A DNA stretch of 64,000 nucleotides from Phorcus lineatus (Eukaryota > Mollusca > Gastropoda > Trochida > Trochidae), in contig OV121092.1 of the NCBI GenBank assembly GCA_921293015.1, forward strand, positions 13,584,001 to 13,648,000, in the 5' to 3' direction. This document shows positions 23,141 through 36,929 of the stretch, in pieces (within the stretch, counting starts at the first letter, position 1; each line of letters begins with the position of its first letter). Below the pieces are notes generated by a model. That model made no database searches, was not told where the DNA came from, and was given only the letters and a program-made list of their open reading frames with translations. Made by a program: the position numbers and the translations under genes.

Positions 23141-24270
23141 GGCTGGTTTGCTCTAATCATTATTACACAACTCGTTTGATATCTTCCTTCTAGGTCATTT
23201 CACATCTTCCTTCAAGGTTTCTTTACCATAGAAAAAAAATTTCAATTATATTTTCACAAATTTAATTTCATTCTCAATTTCACCATTATCTTCTCTGGGG
23301 ACAAGCCTCCTCAGATTATTCTTATTTGGGTATTTATGGTACAAATCTTCCTCAGGCATAGAAGAGTTCCACATCACAGAGTACACACTTCTTACCTCAG
23401 GCACTGAAGAGTGGCTATTAAGGACATTGTTAGCCCCGACAGTTGATGTAATATGTTTGATAACGACTGGAGTTACCTAACATTTGATGTAACTTGATGT
23501 TTGGAAGGATTTAATGGATGGGGGACAACTTGAAACTGTGTTTGGAATTCAAACTGACAAGAATTTGAGGATTGTTGGTTTTCTGGAATTTTATGTTTGT
23601 AAATTGATGGATTATGTTTTCCATCACAAACTTTTTCTTTCACTAACATATTTACCACATCTGACCATTCACCTTTTGCAATAATACAGAGTTTGAAGTA
23701 TTTTTATTAAATCAAATCAAATCGAACATTACCAATAGCCAACTTTTGTTTTTAAATGATAAAAAATCTTTTTACCATTAAAAAAAATAAACATTTTAAT
23801 AAAAATTATAATGAATAAATTCAGGATATGCCTAATTCCGAGTAAATCAGCATGCTCATTGCTCTAAAGGAAAATTCAGTCACAAATCTTGTCTACAGTT
23901 TTATTTACAAACAAAACACTCTATAAAAAGATGTCTTTTCATCTCTGGGAAATCATTATAAAACTAAGAATCAAAACAAAACAAAAAATAAAAAGTCAAT
24001 TTATTCCTCTTTTTGATAATTTCAATTGTATTCTACTCATAAACTTTACACTCAGCAAGATCCTTATGAAAGAACTAATATTTATAATACCCCTTCAGGG
24101 CAAACATGGCTAATTACCCCTACATGGATAACTGTCAACCAGTGAATAGACTTATATCCTAGGATGTATTTCAAGCATGTTTTGCCTCCAAGCAAAATCA
24201 CCTTTCACTTTCCATTCCCTACAAGTCAATCAGCTGGGAAATGATGCAATTGTTGCAATAACTGGCCAAT

Positions 24271-24345
24271 AATGTTGTTAAGAGGAAAGTAACTTGATGT
24301 TGTTAAGAGGAAATTAACTTGATGTTATTTAGGAGGAAAGTAGCT
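24271..24345. repeat. 25-bp minisatellite, three copies
   Basis: GTTGTTAAGAGGAAA-type units start at 24274, 24299 and 24324, an exact 25-bp register. The stretches on either side (23141-24270 and 24346-24777) show no gene. Confidence 0.75.
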
Positions 24346-24777
24346 CTCTTGAATTTTATCTGATATAATGATTGAGGTTCAATTGCTCCTCAGAATTAAT
24401 CATCTAAATAATAATTTAGTTTAAAATGTTTTGTCCTTTCATCACTGGAGAGGTGATGTGTAACTGTTTTTGTAATTGAGAATTGCAGCACTTTTCAAGA
24501 TGTGAAATTTTTTGTTTGTTTAATTCATTATCATGAAATGATATTGTTCATTTTTAACATTAATCAAGTTTTAATGTTTTGATGACTTTGAACTGGTTTA
24601 TATTGTTGATGAAATTTTGTGCTGGACGTCTTGAATATTGAGTGCAATCACATCAATTGATATTTTTTACTGTAAGAAATACACTTTTAAAACCATGATT
24701 TCAGAAACTTATAAAACTATGATTTAAAAAAATGAGACAAGAACCTTCACTAAAATTCCGTCCCAAATATCAGGAGC

Positions 24778-25047
24778 TTAGTTGATTTGGGGTTAGGCTG
24801 CTATTATCATTGCAGGAAGAAAACCCACAACACTATTGTGGTCATGTATTGTGAAGAAACCATCGAGCATCGGCTGGAACTAGCAAACCATGGGTAGTAT
24901 TGCACTGAAATTCAGTGTAGCATTGCACCCAAACCTTAATGCATGTACAACTGTTCTCTACTGCTGACAAATATTACCGAGCCTCTGGTGGGATTTGAAC
25001 CGTGGGCCTTTTGATCTAAAGCGCTAACCACTGCACTATCCCCCCCA
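24778..25047 (-). mobile_element. SINE family A, old copy
   Basis: Body and head are present but diverged (B box region GGTTCAAATCC). The left tail is largely lost, and no target-site duplication was found. Confidence 0.75.
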
Positions 25048-25131
25048 AATTTTAGGAAGGTACTGTCTCTATATTGAGGTATACAATGCATGGCAGAGGA
25101 AGAGCACATTGTCCTCTTTTACATCAATACC

Positions 25132-25599
25132 TTAAAGAGCCACTGCATGATTTTCATAACATATTATTTACCTTTGATATAAACCTAAATGTCATATGTG
25201 GTGATATCAAATCAAAACATCTTAACTTTTCATGTCCAAAAGACATATATGTGACAAATACTGGTTTTCCATGAACATCTAAAAAAAGCCTTGAGAGGTG
25301 TACATATCACGTCCAATATACATGGATACTAGTTATAATAACCTAACAAACACTATCAACTCCTAACTGCCCTCCTTGCTGTTTTAGATAAATCTCCAAA
25401 ATTACGTTTGACTATTTGATGCGCCACTGTCCTGTTTTTGATCATAATTGCGACGTTCTACCTTGATATTGTCACTGTAAAAAAACCAATATGCTTTAAA
25501 ATGTGTCTTTTTGGTAACAGTCGTACCTTGCAATCAAATGACACCATTGATTAAGTTTAGATATATATGACTCCAACAACTCACGGAGTGGCTCTTTAA
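25132..25599. mobile_element. TTAA-flanked MITE, copy 1
   Basis: A 460-bp non-coding element (25136-25595) lies between TTAA tetranucleotides. The right terminus is the inverse of AGAGCCACTCCGTGA. The left terminus, AGAGCCACTGCATGA, differs at two positions. TTAA target duplications are typical of piggyBac-type transposition. It is about 85-90 percent similar to the copy at 34650-35128. A 66-codon frame inside is a shadow. Confidence 0.85.
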
Positions 25600-25636
25600 G
25601 AACCCCTCCAATGGCTCACTCAGGGTTGAACAGCGC

Positions 25637-25967
25637 CGTTAATAATAATAATGATAATAATAATAATAATATACATTTTAACACCTAATATCCAGTGCGA
25701 GGCACTGCTAACTGGCGGTACATTATTACCCTGAAGGAATTGTACCACAGCAGCTACTTAGCGCTTCCGTACTTCCCTTATTCAGGTACCAATTTATACA
25801 GCTGGGTTGACTGAGTGCAATGTGGATGAAGTGCCTTGCCCAAGGACCCAATGCGGTATGAGACCCAGGTCACAAATGTTTGGTGTCTCCACCAGGATTC
25901 GAACCCGGGTTGTCGGCAATAGGCCAGCATGCTAACCACTACACCACTGTGCCACTACTACGTTAAT
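25637..25967 (-). mobile_element. SINE family B, near-complete
   Basis: Read on the minus strand it has a tRNA-like head (A box around GTGTAGTGGTTAGCA, B box GGTTCGAATCC), a body with CCTTGGGCAAGGCACTTC and ACCCAGCTGTATAAATTGG, and an ATT-repeat tail. The body motif resembles a core shared by many marine-invertebrate SINEs. CGTTAAT at 25637-25643 and 25961-25967 is the probable target-site duplication. Confidence 0.85.
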
Positions 25968-27903
25968 GAGTCATTCTACTTTTCAAAGGACAACCCAAGG
26001 CAATAACTTGCTTTATACATACTTAAAAACCTTTCCCTTTCACAGAGCTGCTCAGATATTCAGTGATGTAACCTTGTATAGCTATTATCAGCTAAGGTAT
26101 TGCCACAAGTCATAAGCATTATTGGGTGTATTGCTCAGAGTATGTTAATAGCATGTTTTGCTACTGTTAAGGAATGTTAAATGTTCTGATAGATCATTTA
26201 GATTTGAACAAATGAAGACTTTCTAAGATGTTCACATGAGACTCCCATGTACTTATAGTCATTGATAAATGCACCCAGATAACATCAAAATCTTTTTAAT
26301 CATCATGTCAACAAATTGATTCATTTTAGAAATACGATTATAAGAATCGTTTTTTAAACAAATATTTAAAAAAATTAGAAAAAATTCTTTCTCTGCAATA
26401 ATTAAGAATTCTTTCTTGTTAAAATGGCTAGCATTAGTTTTGCTTGATACTTAATACTTTCTTCTAAAACTATGACTTATCTGGTTGAGTCATGAGGTTT
26501 TTGACCCTTCTGAAGATAATGCATTTGGCATATAATTATATTTATTGGGGGAAAGACTTAGATTTCCAAAACATGTTCTATTGCCCTGTAATAAAGAATA
26601 AACTGACATGACCTTTTCAAAACATTTTAAAAAAAAAAATTGTTCTGATATGAAAATAAAAGGTTGTCATATTATGCACATCATTGATCACATGACTACA
26701 AGTATTGAAACATAAAAGTTTTAGACCAATCATCAAAGAACAATTACCATCAAGCCATTTTTTAAATATTTCTATTAAAATTATCTTTCTTATCAATAGT
26801 GTGCAAGAAGACACATAATAAAAAACACAGAATGTGTTAGCAGTTTATGAAAAAAAACGGAACAAAATTAAAGAGGTTAAAGGCTGGCAGACTGGCCTTA
26901 TTTGATACACTGATGCAAATTTCAAAAACGACCATCGCTACAAAAATAAAATTAATTTTGATTCAAACAATTCCATCAAATAATTTTTCCAATCATTCCG
27001 TGAAATGATTTTCAAGATTTGGCAAACAATTTTGCTAACAATTAATCATGGATATCAACAATGGAATCCAAATGGACAATTCATATAAACAGATGCTGAC
27101 AAGTGTTAGCACAGGAGACGACATCGCTGTGTATCCGAGATATATGTGACCGCTGATATTCAAGATGGGTGTTTGTTCCTGAACATTCCAACATCAGCGC
27201 GACCTCTCACAACCTCACATACCCATATTGCGGATTATCTTGTCCATTGGTCAATAAACAAAAGAAATAAGACTGTTTCCATGACAACCAAATTTGATGA
27301 GTCTTTGAAAAGTCCTTTCCTTCTCAGTAAGTTTTTTTATGCAATGAAAATAGGAGGTATCAATGGAAATAAAGGTGGAATATTTATTACTTCAAAAATT
27401 GCATCAACACTTTAAAAAAAAGTATTATAATGCATTAAAAAAATATGACATACAATTTGAAAATTGTTATAGTCAAAACCCAAATCATCCATTAGAGGAA
27501 TAACCACCAACTTTTGCATGTCATCGACCAAATTTACAGCACTGATACAATTAATTGAAAAGCTTACCAACGATTAGTTGATCAATTTCTCATGGCCAAC
27601 ATTTGATTTCCATAGCAACCACAAATACAAGGATTGTTGAAAAACATCTCTCACAGGTAATATAAACAATGTCAATTTGCCTTTGCTCATCATCACTGAT
27701 ATACCTTCATGTAGGTCAGGTAACGTAGATAAATAAACAATTGTCAATATACTTCAAGTAACATAGATAAACAATTATAGGAGATAAGTAATTGTCATGT
27801 CATCTCTTAATGACCTTTCATATATATATATATCATTTGATCATCTACATTTCTTAAATTATTTGATTTTATTACATTTTGATATCTTGAAGATTAAAGT
27901 TTA
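25968..27903. other. No gene seen
   Basis: AT-rich. Frames of up to 89 codons (27146-27415, plus) lack recognisable motifs. Confidence 0.45.
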
Positions 27904-28128
27904 TGATAATAATAATAATTTATATTCTTACGAGTAATATCCAGTCAAAGACTGCTCACTAGCTGTATAATGTACAATATTACAGTGAGAGAATTGTACT
28001 TTTGAGGCAGCTACTTAGCATACATCCCATATTCAGGTACCCAATTGTACTGCTGGGTGAATTGAGTGCAATGTGGATGAATTGCTCTGGGACAAAACAC
28101 AGTGTAAAGCCCAGGTCACAAATTTTCA
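27904..28128 (-). mobile_element. SINE family B, head missing
   Basis: The ATT tail and body match the copy at 25637-25967, including GAGTGCAATGTGGATGAA and CCCAGGTCACAAAT. The tRNA-like head, with both promoter boxes, is absent on the right. Confidence 0.8.
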
Positions 28129-29545
28129 TCCCTTTCCTGAAAAGTGTTAAAAATTTAATCTCTCTTTGATGATTTTTTTTCATAAAAGCAACTATAAGAT
28201 GATCTAATACCACTGAGAAACCCTTAAGAGTTGAAATATTGTGTCTTCTTCTCAAGAGAGTTTATCTGCCCTTCCCATCTGGTAGTTATAAAGACATGCT
28301 CTACTTAATCTAGCTTTGAAAGTAATGCAGACTCCTATCTGTTCTTTGACTTTACAGTGATAAAAAGCGACATGAGCCATCTCAATGATTTTTCCTCATT
28401 TTGTAAACTTTTCCTTTGTTGATAATAATTACAGAAGTTGTAATTCTATACTTGACTCCTGTGAACATATCATAATCATTTGTTGTCCATGATATCCATT
28501 CATTGAAACTTTTTTTTAAAAACCACTGAATTTTTTTTACAAATATGCCAAACCAACAAAATATTCTGATTATATTTATGATGTTAACAAGATGACATTT
28601 GAATGTTTCAACTGATTAACTGAATATGCAAATATTTATCATATTTTTTTTCAGAAAATATGATGGAGAGAATATATAGAAATTAAAGTTTCAAATGAGT
28701 ATATCAAGGTTATTTAAAATATTTTTCAATAACTAATAACCAAATATCATCACGTTGACTCATAATGCATCTCTCGGACTTACTTTTTACATATATGATG
28801 TACAAACAAAAATATTTCATTCAATTGGTATGGGAAATAACACTTAGTCAGACCCCATTGAGCCGCATCATGAATCCGTGGAATGTACTCTCAAGCAGAG
28901 AAGTTATATAAATGATGCGAACTCTTTTTTGTAGAAGGAGGATAAATGATGTGGAAAGCTCTCCTATTCAGGAGGATGATAAATAGTGAGGAGTGACGAT
29001 CCTCTATTGTTCGGGTATCACAAGCTTCAACCAGATTGATATAGTGATAAATAAATATAAGTAAATCAAATAGGCTTGCTATGGATGGTTGAATGTAAAA
29101 TCATTCATAAGGTATGGAAAAGATAGGTTAAGAAGGTTTTAGATACCAACTGTCCCATTAAATTATACTGTCCTATTATAAATTATAAACTTATGTTACT
29201 TCGGTATTTTCAATTTGGACATTTTTTAGTTTGTAAATTAAAGGGAAATTCAACAATGTTTACATAGCTCTACAGAGGCTATGATGTTGTTTATGAAAAT
29301 ATTAAGAGTCCTCAAATTGCAAAACTAAGCTAAAACTCACAGTGCAAAAACAAGGAAACAAGGTACTATATTCATTAGGAATCATGACTTTCTGTCTTCG
29401 AATTAAATCAAGGCATTGACTTGACAAAAAAACCTCACTTACTTCACAATTCTTTTTTTATCATTCATTTTTACAAAGTTTCAATCTATGAGTTTCCAAA
29501 ATGCTTAGAAAGGAGAACAAGGAAATATTGCAATTCCATTGGAGA
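28129..29545. other. No gene seen
   Basis: No supported coding segment or matched repeat. Confidence 0.5.
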
Positions 29546-29854
29546 CCTTGACAAGAGTGAGTGAGTGAGTTGGGGTTTAACGCCGCTTTCAATTTCACTT
29601 ATATCGCGGCTGCTAGTATTATTGCAGCGAGAAAGCCCGCAACACCTCTGTGGCTATGCATTGCGGTGAAACCTGCGAGCATCGGCTGGAACTAGCGAAC
29701 CATGGGTGGTACTCAGTGCAGCATTGCACCCAAACCTGACTGCGTGTAGAACTGTTCTCTACTGCAGACAAAGTTGCCGAGATTCGAACCACTGACCTCT
29801 TGATCCAAAGCCGAACACGCTAACCACTGCGCTATCCGCCCCTCCTTGACAAGA
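29546..29854 (-). mobile_element. SINE family A, young, with 11-bp TSD
   Basis: CCTTGACAAGA at 29546-29556 is repeated exactly at 29844-29854 around an almost full-length copy with a GAGTGAGTGAGT tail. About 15 bp around GGCGGGATTCG is shortened, which damages the stretch next to the B box. The exact target duplication points to a relatively recent insertion. Confidence 0.92.
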
Positions 29855-32800
29855 ATTATCACTTATTGTCCTAGGCATTCAAAGCATTATGTCTTCCCCA
29901 CCACTTCTCTCAAATCCCTCATTCTATCAGGAGACCATGCATTAAGGAAAGTACAAGGGACTTAACTGTTCCCCTTGGCTAAGTCTCCCACAAAACCAGG
30001 TTAATTCTCTCGTACTAACATTGATGCTCATTTTATGGCAAATTCAATACCTTGACCTGCGAGGGAGAAACAATAAAGACCAATTTGACCTTTAATACAA
30101 TAGCATTAATGTTCCTTATTCTTATGAATATTTTCTGGTAGAATAAGAAACTAATGATAATACCTAGTCAGGGCTTTGATTCAACACCTTTGAGCCCTGA
30201 CAATGTATATATTAACCTAAGATTAATATGAAAGGTCAAGATTTATCCCTTAATCTTTTTCTCCTCCTCAAAGATTTATTTCTGGACATTCTTAAAATCA
30301 ATGATGACATGCTCCCAGGAAAATCAATTCTGAAAACAGGTGAAAAGAACAATGTCCCATTTGGAGGAGACATATTCAATGACTTCAACAATTATCTGAT
30401 ATAATCTGATATAAAAAGTCAGGCATTTTCACCTCAACATTCCAGAAGGGATCATCCAGGAGCTGATGTCGGGAAATGTTAATCCGAAACAAACAGATGC
30501 TTTATAACAGAGGCTAATTCCTTCCTTTTTTCAAATCAATGCTTATGATTTGAGCTTGCTCTGATGTTAACATTGTCAATTTGCAACACATTGCGATTTC
30601 ATCCTTATCTCTTTCGAATGAAAAATTGTCAAATATCATTGTAAAATTACTTTAAGATCAGGTTAGATGAGCATCACCAAACACTACATATATTATTTTT
30701 TATATATCCAATCCTATAAAATTTGCTATTTAGAGAGATTTAAACCTTATCTTAGATGGATGAAATTATAAGTTTTATAGATTCTAAATTTTAATGGAGA
30801 AAAAACAGGTAAGGTAAACATTTAAGGTTCACAAGTGATATCTAACTTTATTACTGCAAAATCTTTCTTTCTACTCTTTGAAAATGCAAAATTGAACTCA
30901 AAGTTCAACCTCACGAGGATAGTCTAAATAGGTACTAAGTGACCACCCCTTAGCTCAATTTCTTTCCTTACAAACTTGAAACAGGGTAACAATGGGCAGG
31001 AATTGCACATACTTCAGAAAGTATCACCTGCTTTCCTACAACTCTTCTTCTTTTGTGAAATCACAAAAGGTCAAGTTGTGGAGGAGGTGATATGCAAGCT
31101 CATCACAGTGCCATTCAAACACCACTGCAGGGAGCTTTTGAAGTGAGCAGACGTCAAATTAGGAAGCAATGTGAGAACTGAAGACAGACGGCAAATCTTT
31201 GAAATTTGTTTTAAGGTTTGCAAAGGATATCTCTGTCAAATCTTAGTGTGTTTGATGGTTATTTTTTAAGACAAAATGTAGTCAAAGCTTTAGAAACTTG
31301 ATTTGCCTTTAAAATAGCTATGCTTTTGCAAAATGCACTTTAAGATAATTTTTATTGAATATCACTTATAATATTACTTTGATGATATTATTTTTGGTTG
31401 TATATTTCCTAGAATATGAAATTTGAATCAATATTAATTGCAGTACAAGATCAAAACTTTTCAAATCCCAAAATACTAAAAAAATTTTAAATTCTTTACT
31501 ATCAGTTTTTTTAATATCCATTTTGGGGGTTAAAGTTAGCAATCAAACTCATTATCTCAAATATGCATTGAGCACTATCCAACCAGTTGAAAACCTTGAT
31601 GACAAAACAATTCACCTGTTTCTAGCCTCACATCAGCAACAAAATCAGCAACACAGTATCCTCAAAGAGAACAAATCAATTGTACCTTCAGCCCTTACTC
31701 TGTATCAACATTAATTTCAATTATTCTATGGCCTTAAGACTGATACCAGCAATTAGATATCCTCAGTCATATGTTTGCCTATTCCTTCTTCAGCCCCTAC
31801 CCTGGATAAGCCAAAAGTTTCACCTGTCTCCTCAACAGAAAGATTTGACAGACAGCAATATTGACGAGAAGTGAATCGTCTTTGCAACATCGATTCTCGA
31901 CATCCCTCTCCTATTTGATTAATCCTGTATGTCGAGATGTCCTTCTCCTGACAAATCCTGACACCCTTAACATCGATCCTGCCAGCTATGATCTGTCAAT
32001 ACTTCAACAGATAGAAACAATTTCATGGACTTCAGGGATAAAAGATACAGTAAATACTGTGGAGTTATGTATAAAAATATTTGGATGATCAACTTAAGGT
32101 TTCTATGAAAGTAATGTTTCAGTAGAAATTTATGCCTTTATATGATAATCAATTAAGAATCTATACAGATTGTACAATTAGGCAAAAAAAGGAGTTAATT
32201 TCTCAATTAAAATAAGCTAGTAAAGTTCTCATATAGATACCTATTAAGATAAAAGATAAGCAAATATGATTCTTTACCAAAATCATTGTGAAAATATACC
32301 CAGTTTGTTTCTAATTTTTTTATACGACTACCACTTTCTTCCTGTAGTTGTCACTCAAATTTGAAAAAAAAAGCATCGTCTGATTTCATGTTTTCAACTT
32401 AAGGGATAACCGAATGGTTCTGATTAAAAATCACCAAGAAATTAAAATCATAATAGGAAAAAATCTAAATCTTCCGTTTTCAGAAAAAAGCATAACTTTG
32501 AAACATTATAAATGATAACAAAATCCACTCATCATGCAGAATAAATCAAACAAGGATAAAATTTTAATGACATTATTTGCATAAACAGGCCACCAAAGCC
32601 ACTAACAAATAGTGTACATATCTGCCACTCATTTAATAGCCTACTCAAGCTGTTTTATGAGCATTAGTATTGCCAATTGAATATGTAATTTAACCTTGAA
32701 ACGTTTGACCTTTAGAGTGGTCTTGGTCAGTGCAAATTACAGCTTGACCTACTCAAGATAGAGAAAGAAAGGAATAGATTTCATGCTCACTTTGAAATCA

Positions 32801-34649
32801 AATGACTAAAAATGTTTTGTGGAAGGAAAAACTTGAGGTTAACAAGCAAATTTAAAATTTAGAATGAATTATCATGCCCATGATTTTACAAGGCACACAC
32901 ATATACACACAAAATATATTCAAAGCACACCTGGTGCTAATCAAGAACTTGAAAGTCACCTCATACAAATCTTTCACCAGGTATCCACTTAAATTGCTTG
33001 TTTAACAGGGGCATGTTTTTAAAAAAAGCCTCAAACCACTCTTACAACTTCTTTCAAAAACTTCATTTTTATTTTCAAACTCAACTCTTGATAAAAATGA
33101 AGACTTTTGAAAGTCCAAAATATTCTTCAAGCCCATCAAACCAATACTTTTCGACCAAAATGACTTTTCGCAACTATGAAAAGAATTTTGAAAAGCAAAA
33201 TTTAGACTTCATCATACTTGTTTTTATATACACAGAACTTGAAGTTTCAAAATCGTCTTGACCTTAATGACCTTCAATTTGTAACTTTAAAAATAAAGTT
33301 AACAGACAAGCTTGATTTTTAACATCTGGAATTATCAGAATTCTTAAACAAACAGGAATTTAACAAGCAGAGGGGGAGCATTTTTAACTGGTATTCTTGG
33401 TTGCCAGTTTTAGGTTGACAAAATCTCCAACTTTGTGCGGGGCACCTTTTTTAACTCAATAACATAAACAGACCCTAATTCAGCTCAATTTATTGAAATA
33501 TTAGGCAGGGAATAACCTATTGCTTTGGTAATTTTATTATTGCAAAAGTCAATAACAGTAATTGCTCCTTTTGTGATAAAACAAAGTTGACTGGAAAGGT
33601 TTGACAATATTATTGGATTTTGATTGAATTATTGACAATATGGTTATGTGACAGTCATAATCAAATAGCAATATAAACACTACATGAATGTCAGCGTTAG
33701 AACTCGTATTCCATTGAAAAGGACTCGTATTTATCTAGTATTTTCTTACAGTAGTTGTTGGAAATATATAAATAAACCTGTCAAAAAGCTTCCTGATATC
33801 ATCTTCCGTTTAATAGTTTAGTACAGTTCACATTGGGGGTTAAAATGAAAAACTTTTTAAAGTTTTTTAGAAATATTATCCAGTCCTCTTTTTCATTTCT
33901 GAATTAAATTATATCATATAACATACAGACATTTGTCATGTCTAATAATAAACATTGTGCCAACATGTATAATGAAGGTTTTAAAAATATATCCACATAC
34001 AGCCTAAGCTTTATATGCTATACCGACGTTCACATAAGCTTTACAAGAATAAGAAAAACAGTGATTTCATGATTTGAAAAAAGTGACTTCCACATAAGAA
34101 TAATTTTGTGACAGTTGATTGTTTCAAATTCATCCTTGTCTATAGGAGATGTAAGAAAACTTGGAAGCATTTCCATAAATAATGATATGATTTATTGTTT
34201 ATTTTGATAGAAAGAATTATATGTTTTACAACAGAGATCCATATTCGTAATATGGCAGATTCTCTGTGGGGAGTTCAGTAACAATTAATGAAAAGTATAA
34301 GTGTTTTTTCTGTCACACAAGGTTATGTTTAAATGTGGTGTATTGGTTTCAAATGATTTCTGTGTTTAATTCAAATCAACAAGAATCATGATAATATCAA
34401 ACGAGATAACAATTAAAAAAAAATTTCAACATTTAATCATTCTACTTAATGTAGATTGAGGTAAGAATATTATTTGAAAGCTCATGGTTTTCACAATAAA
34501 GACATTGCTCTCCTGAAAAAATTGCTTAACAAGGATCATCCAAACGTCATTTATCAAACAATCATGGATTGTCACCATCATTAACAAATCTAACATTATC
34601 TATAACTATAACTTTAATAATGGTTGTTATATTATCATAAATTTACCTC
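29855..34649. other. No confirmed gene
   Basis: A slightly less AT-rich segment at about 31860-32090 has a 75-codon plus-strand frame that begins at a non-ATG codon and shows no motif. The remainder is AT-rich with only chance-length frames. Confidence 0.4.
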
Positions 34650-35128
34650 TTAAAGAGCCACTCCGTGATTTTCATTACATATTATTTACCTTTCATACGA
34701 ACCTAAATGTCATATGTGGTGATATTAAATCAAAACATCTTAACTTTTCATGTCGAAAATACATATATATGACAACTACTGGTTTTTTCCATAAAAATCT
34801 AAAAACAGCCTTATAAATGCACAGAGGTGTAGATATCACGTCCAATATACATGGATACTAGTTATATAACCTAATCAACACTATCAACTCCTAACTGCCC
34901 TCCTGTCTGTTTTAGATAAGTCTCCAAAATTACGTTTGACTATTTGACGCGCACCACTGTCCGGTTTTCGATCTTAATTGCAACGTTCTACCTTCATATT
35001 GTCACTTTAAAAAACAAATAAGCTTTGAAATGTGTCTTTTTGGTAACAGTCGGTACTTCGCGATCAAATGACACCATTGATTAAGTTTGGCATATATGAC
35101 TCCAACAACTCACGGAGTGGCTCTTTAA
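34650..35128. mobile_element. TTAA-flanked MITE, copy 2
   Basis: Element 34654-35124 (471 bp) is flanked by TTAA at 34650-34653 and 35125-35128. Its termini are exact 15-bp inverted repeats, AGAGCCACTCCGTGA and its complement. It has no coding capacity and must depend on a transposase supplied elsewhere. It is closely related to the copy at 25132-25599, with the same orientation of the interior. Confidence 0.9.
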
Positions 35129-35474
35129 AGGGTTAAAGTCTGATTCAGGTTTTCAAGTGTTAAATCATGAGGCTAAAATATCACAGCAAGGACTATGCTA
35201 ATCCAATGTGTAACCATAAGAAAAGTTATGTTTGAAGACATAAATATCTGTCGTTATGTTTATTCAAGTTTCTTACATAACCAAACATTATGTTTATGCT
35301 GGCTTAGCTCTGTATTCGGAGTCAGACAGTAAATAAACAGGTTTTATGGGTGCTAAATATTTCCATACTTTCTTTGAAAGAAGCAGGACTTGAAAAACAG
35401 GCCAATGATCAAAAGCGAAAGATTTGTCACTGTCACTTTTTGTCGTTTATTTCATGAATCAAGTTGAAACTGTA

Positions 35475-35570
35475 GTGAAATGAACATTGTCACGTCAATC
35501 TATTATGTGAAATTAACATTGTTATGTCAATATATCATGTGAAAAGAACAGGTATTGTCAATTTCACATT
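35475..35570. repeat. 32-bp minisatellite, three copies
   Basis: GTGAAATGAACATTGTCA-type units start at 35475, 35507 and 35539, an exact 32-bp register. Confidence 0.75.
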
Positions 35571-36929
35571 TAATGATTGATTTCATTTTTCAAGAATTGA
35601 ATTGAAATTAACAAGTTGTATTCCAATGTCAATCTCTTGTCTCATTTAGCAACTGATCCCATTTTGCAAAAGTCAGTGAAACAAACAAATTATCATGAAA
35701 ATGTATAGCCACAAGAACCTGTTGTTTGGGCTATTTAAGTTTGTCACTGATTAAATTTTTCAAGAAATAAAAACGTTGTGAAATGAAAACATTTGTTTGT
35801 AAATTTCAGGTGTCAAAAGAACAAGAGATTGTTGATGCCATTCAGTCATTTTAAGAGTTGGAAATTTGGCTGTTGAGAGATAAAACAATAGCAAATGTCA
35901 TTTAAAGCTGTTAATTTAAACAAGACTTAAAGTAAATGAAGAAATGAAAAACTGTAATTAAAATTTCTTTTGGGTCAAACATCATTTATAAAATGATGAT
36001 CTATTCAACTATTCAAACGAACAAAGAAAATCTGAAGCAAGTCTAATTTAATCGAAAAACGTGCTAACAAGTAAATGATGTCTGACTTTTAAGTTTATTT
36101 TCAAATGAAACATTGGAATTGTTAATTAAATTTACATGTCAAATAACGAGTTGTGTTTTGAAAGAACTCAGTTTCCGCTTTCATTAGCGCCAAATCTTGT
36201 GAACAACTTAGGCAAAAGGATTTTTGCCTTGGTAAAATAGTCAATTGGATACTCAAATCTAATGCTGTTTTAACTTAGTAATTTATAATTCATTAATTTA
36301 AGTTTTTAAAAAAAATTTGATCTAACAGCCTAATACTTTAGATATATATCCTTTTTCATTTTACTTTAAATTTATATTTTCACTTTTGTTTTTAAAAAAG
36401 TTTGGATATATAAATGTAAGCACAAAATTAAAACTCACAAGGAACAAATTCACAAAATATTTTTCTATGTGAAAATACCTGATATCTATTTGACAGGTAA
36501 CATCAAATGAAATATTTTTAAGTAAAGTAAGATAAGCTTTTCAAAGTCTCCCACCTTGAATATCACCATTGAATTCCATAAAATTTTAACCCCGGCTTGA
36601 ATAGCCCCAACACAAAATGAATTCAATCGAGACGGTATGAGATCTGAACCTGTTTCAGACAAACTGGTCACACCCACAACAGAAATACAAAGTGTCAACA
36701 AAGTTTGGATAATCGCGTCTACAAGACTAAAACACAAACCCACCTTATCACAGAAACTTCACACCATGCTATATCAATATATCCAACATGTAAACTCCAA
36801 CTGACAATCACAGATCCACTGTGGTCACGAAATTGGCGACGAAATCGACGATGAAATTGACAGCAGTGAGTTTGGCTGTCTCTCTGTGAATGCTATCCCA
36901 CTGAATACAGTGGCAGGGACAGACCCTGT
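35571..36929. other. No gene seen
   Basis: AT-rich. An 85-codon minus-strand frame at 36486-36743 has no identifiable motif. Confidence 0.45.
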
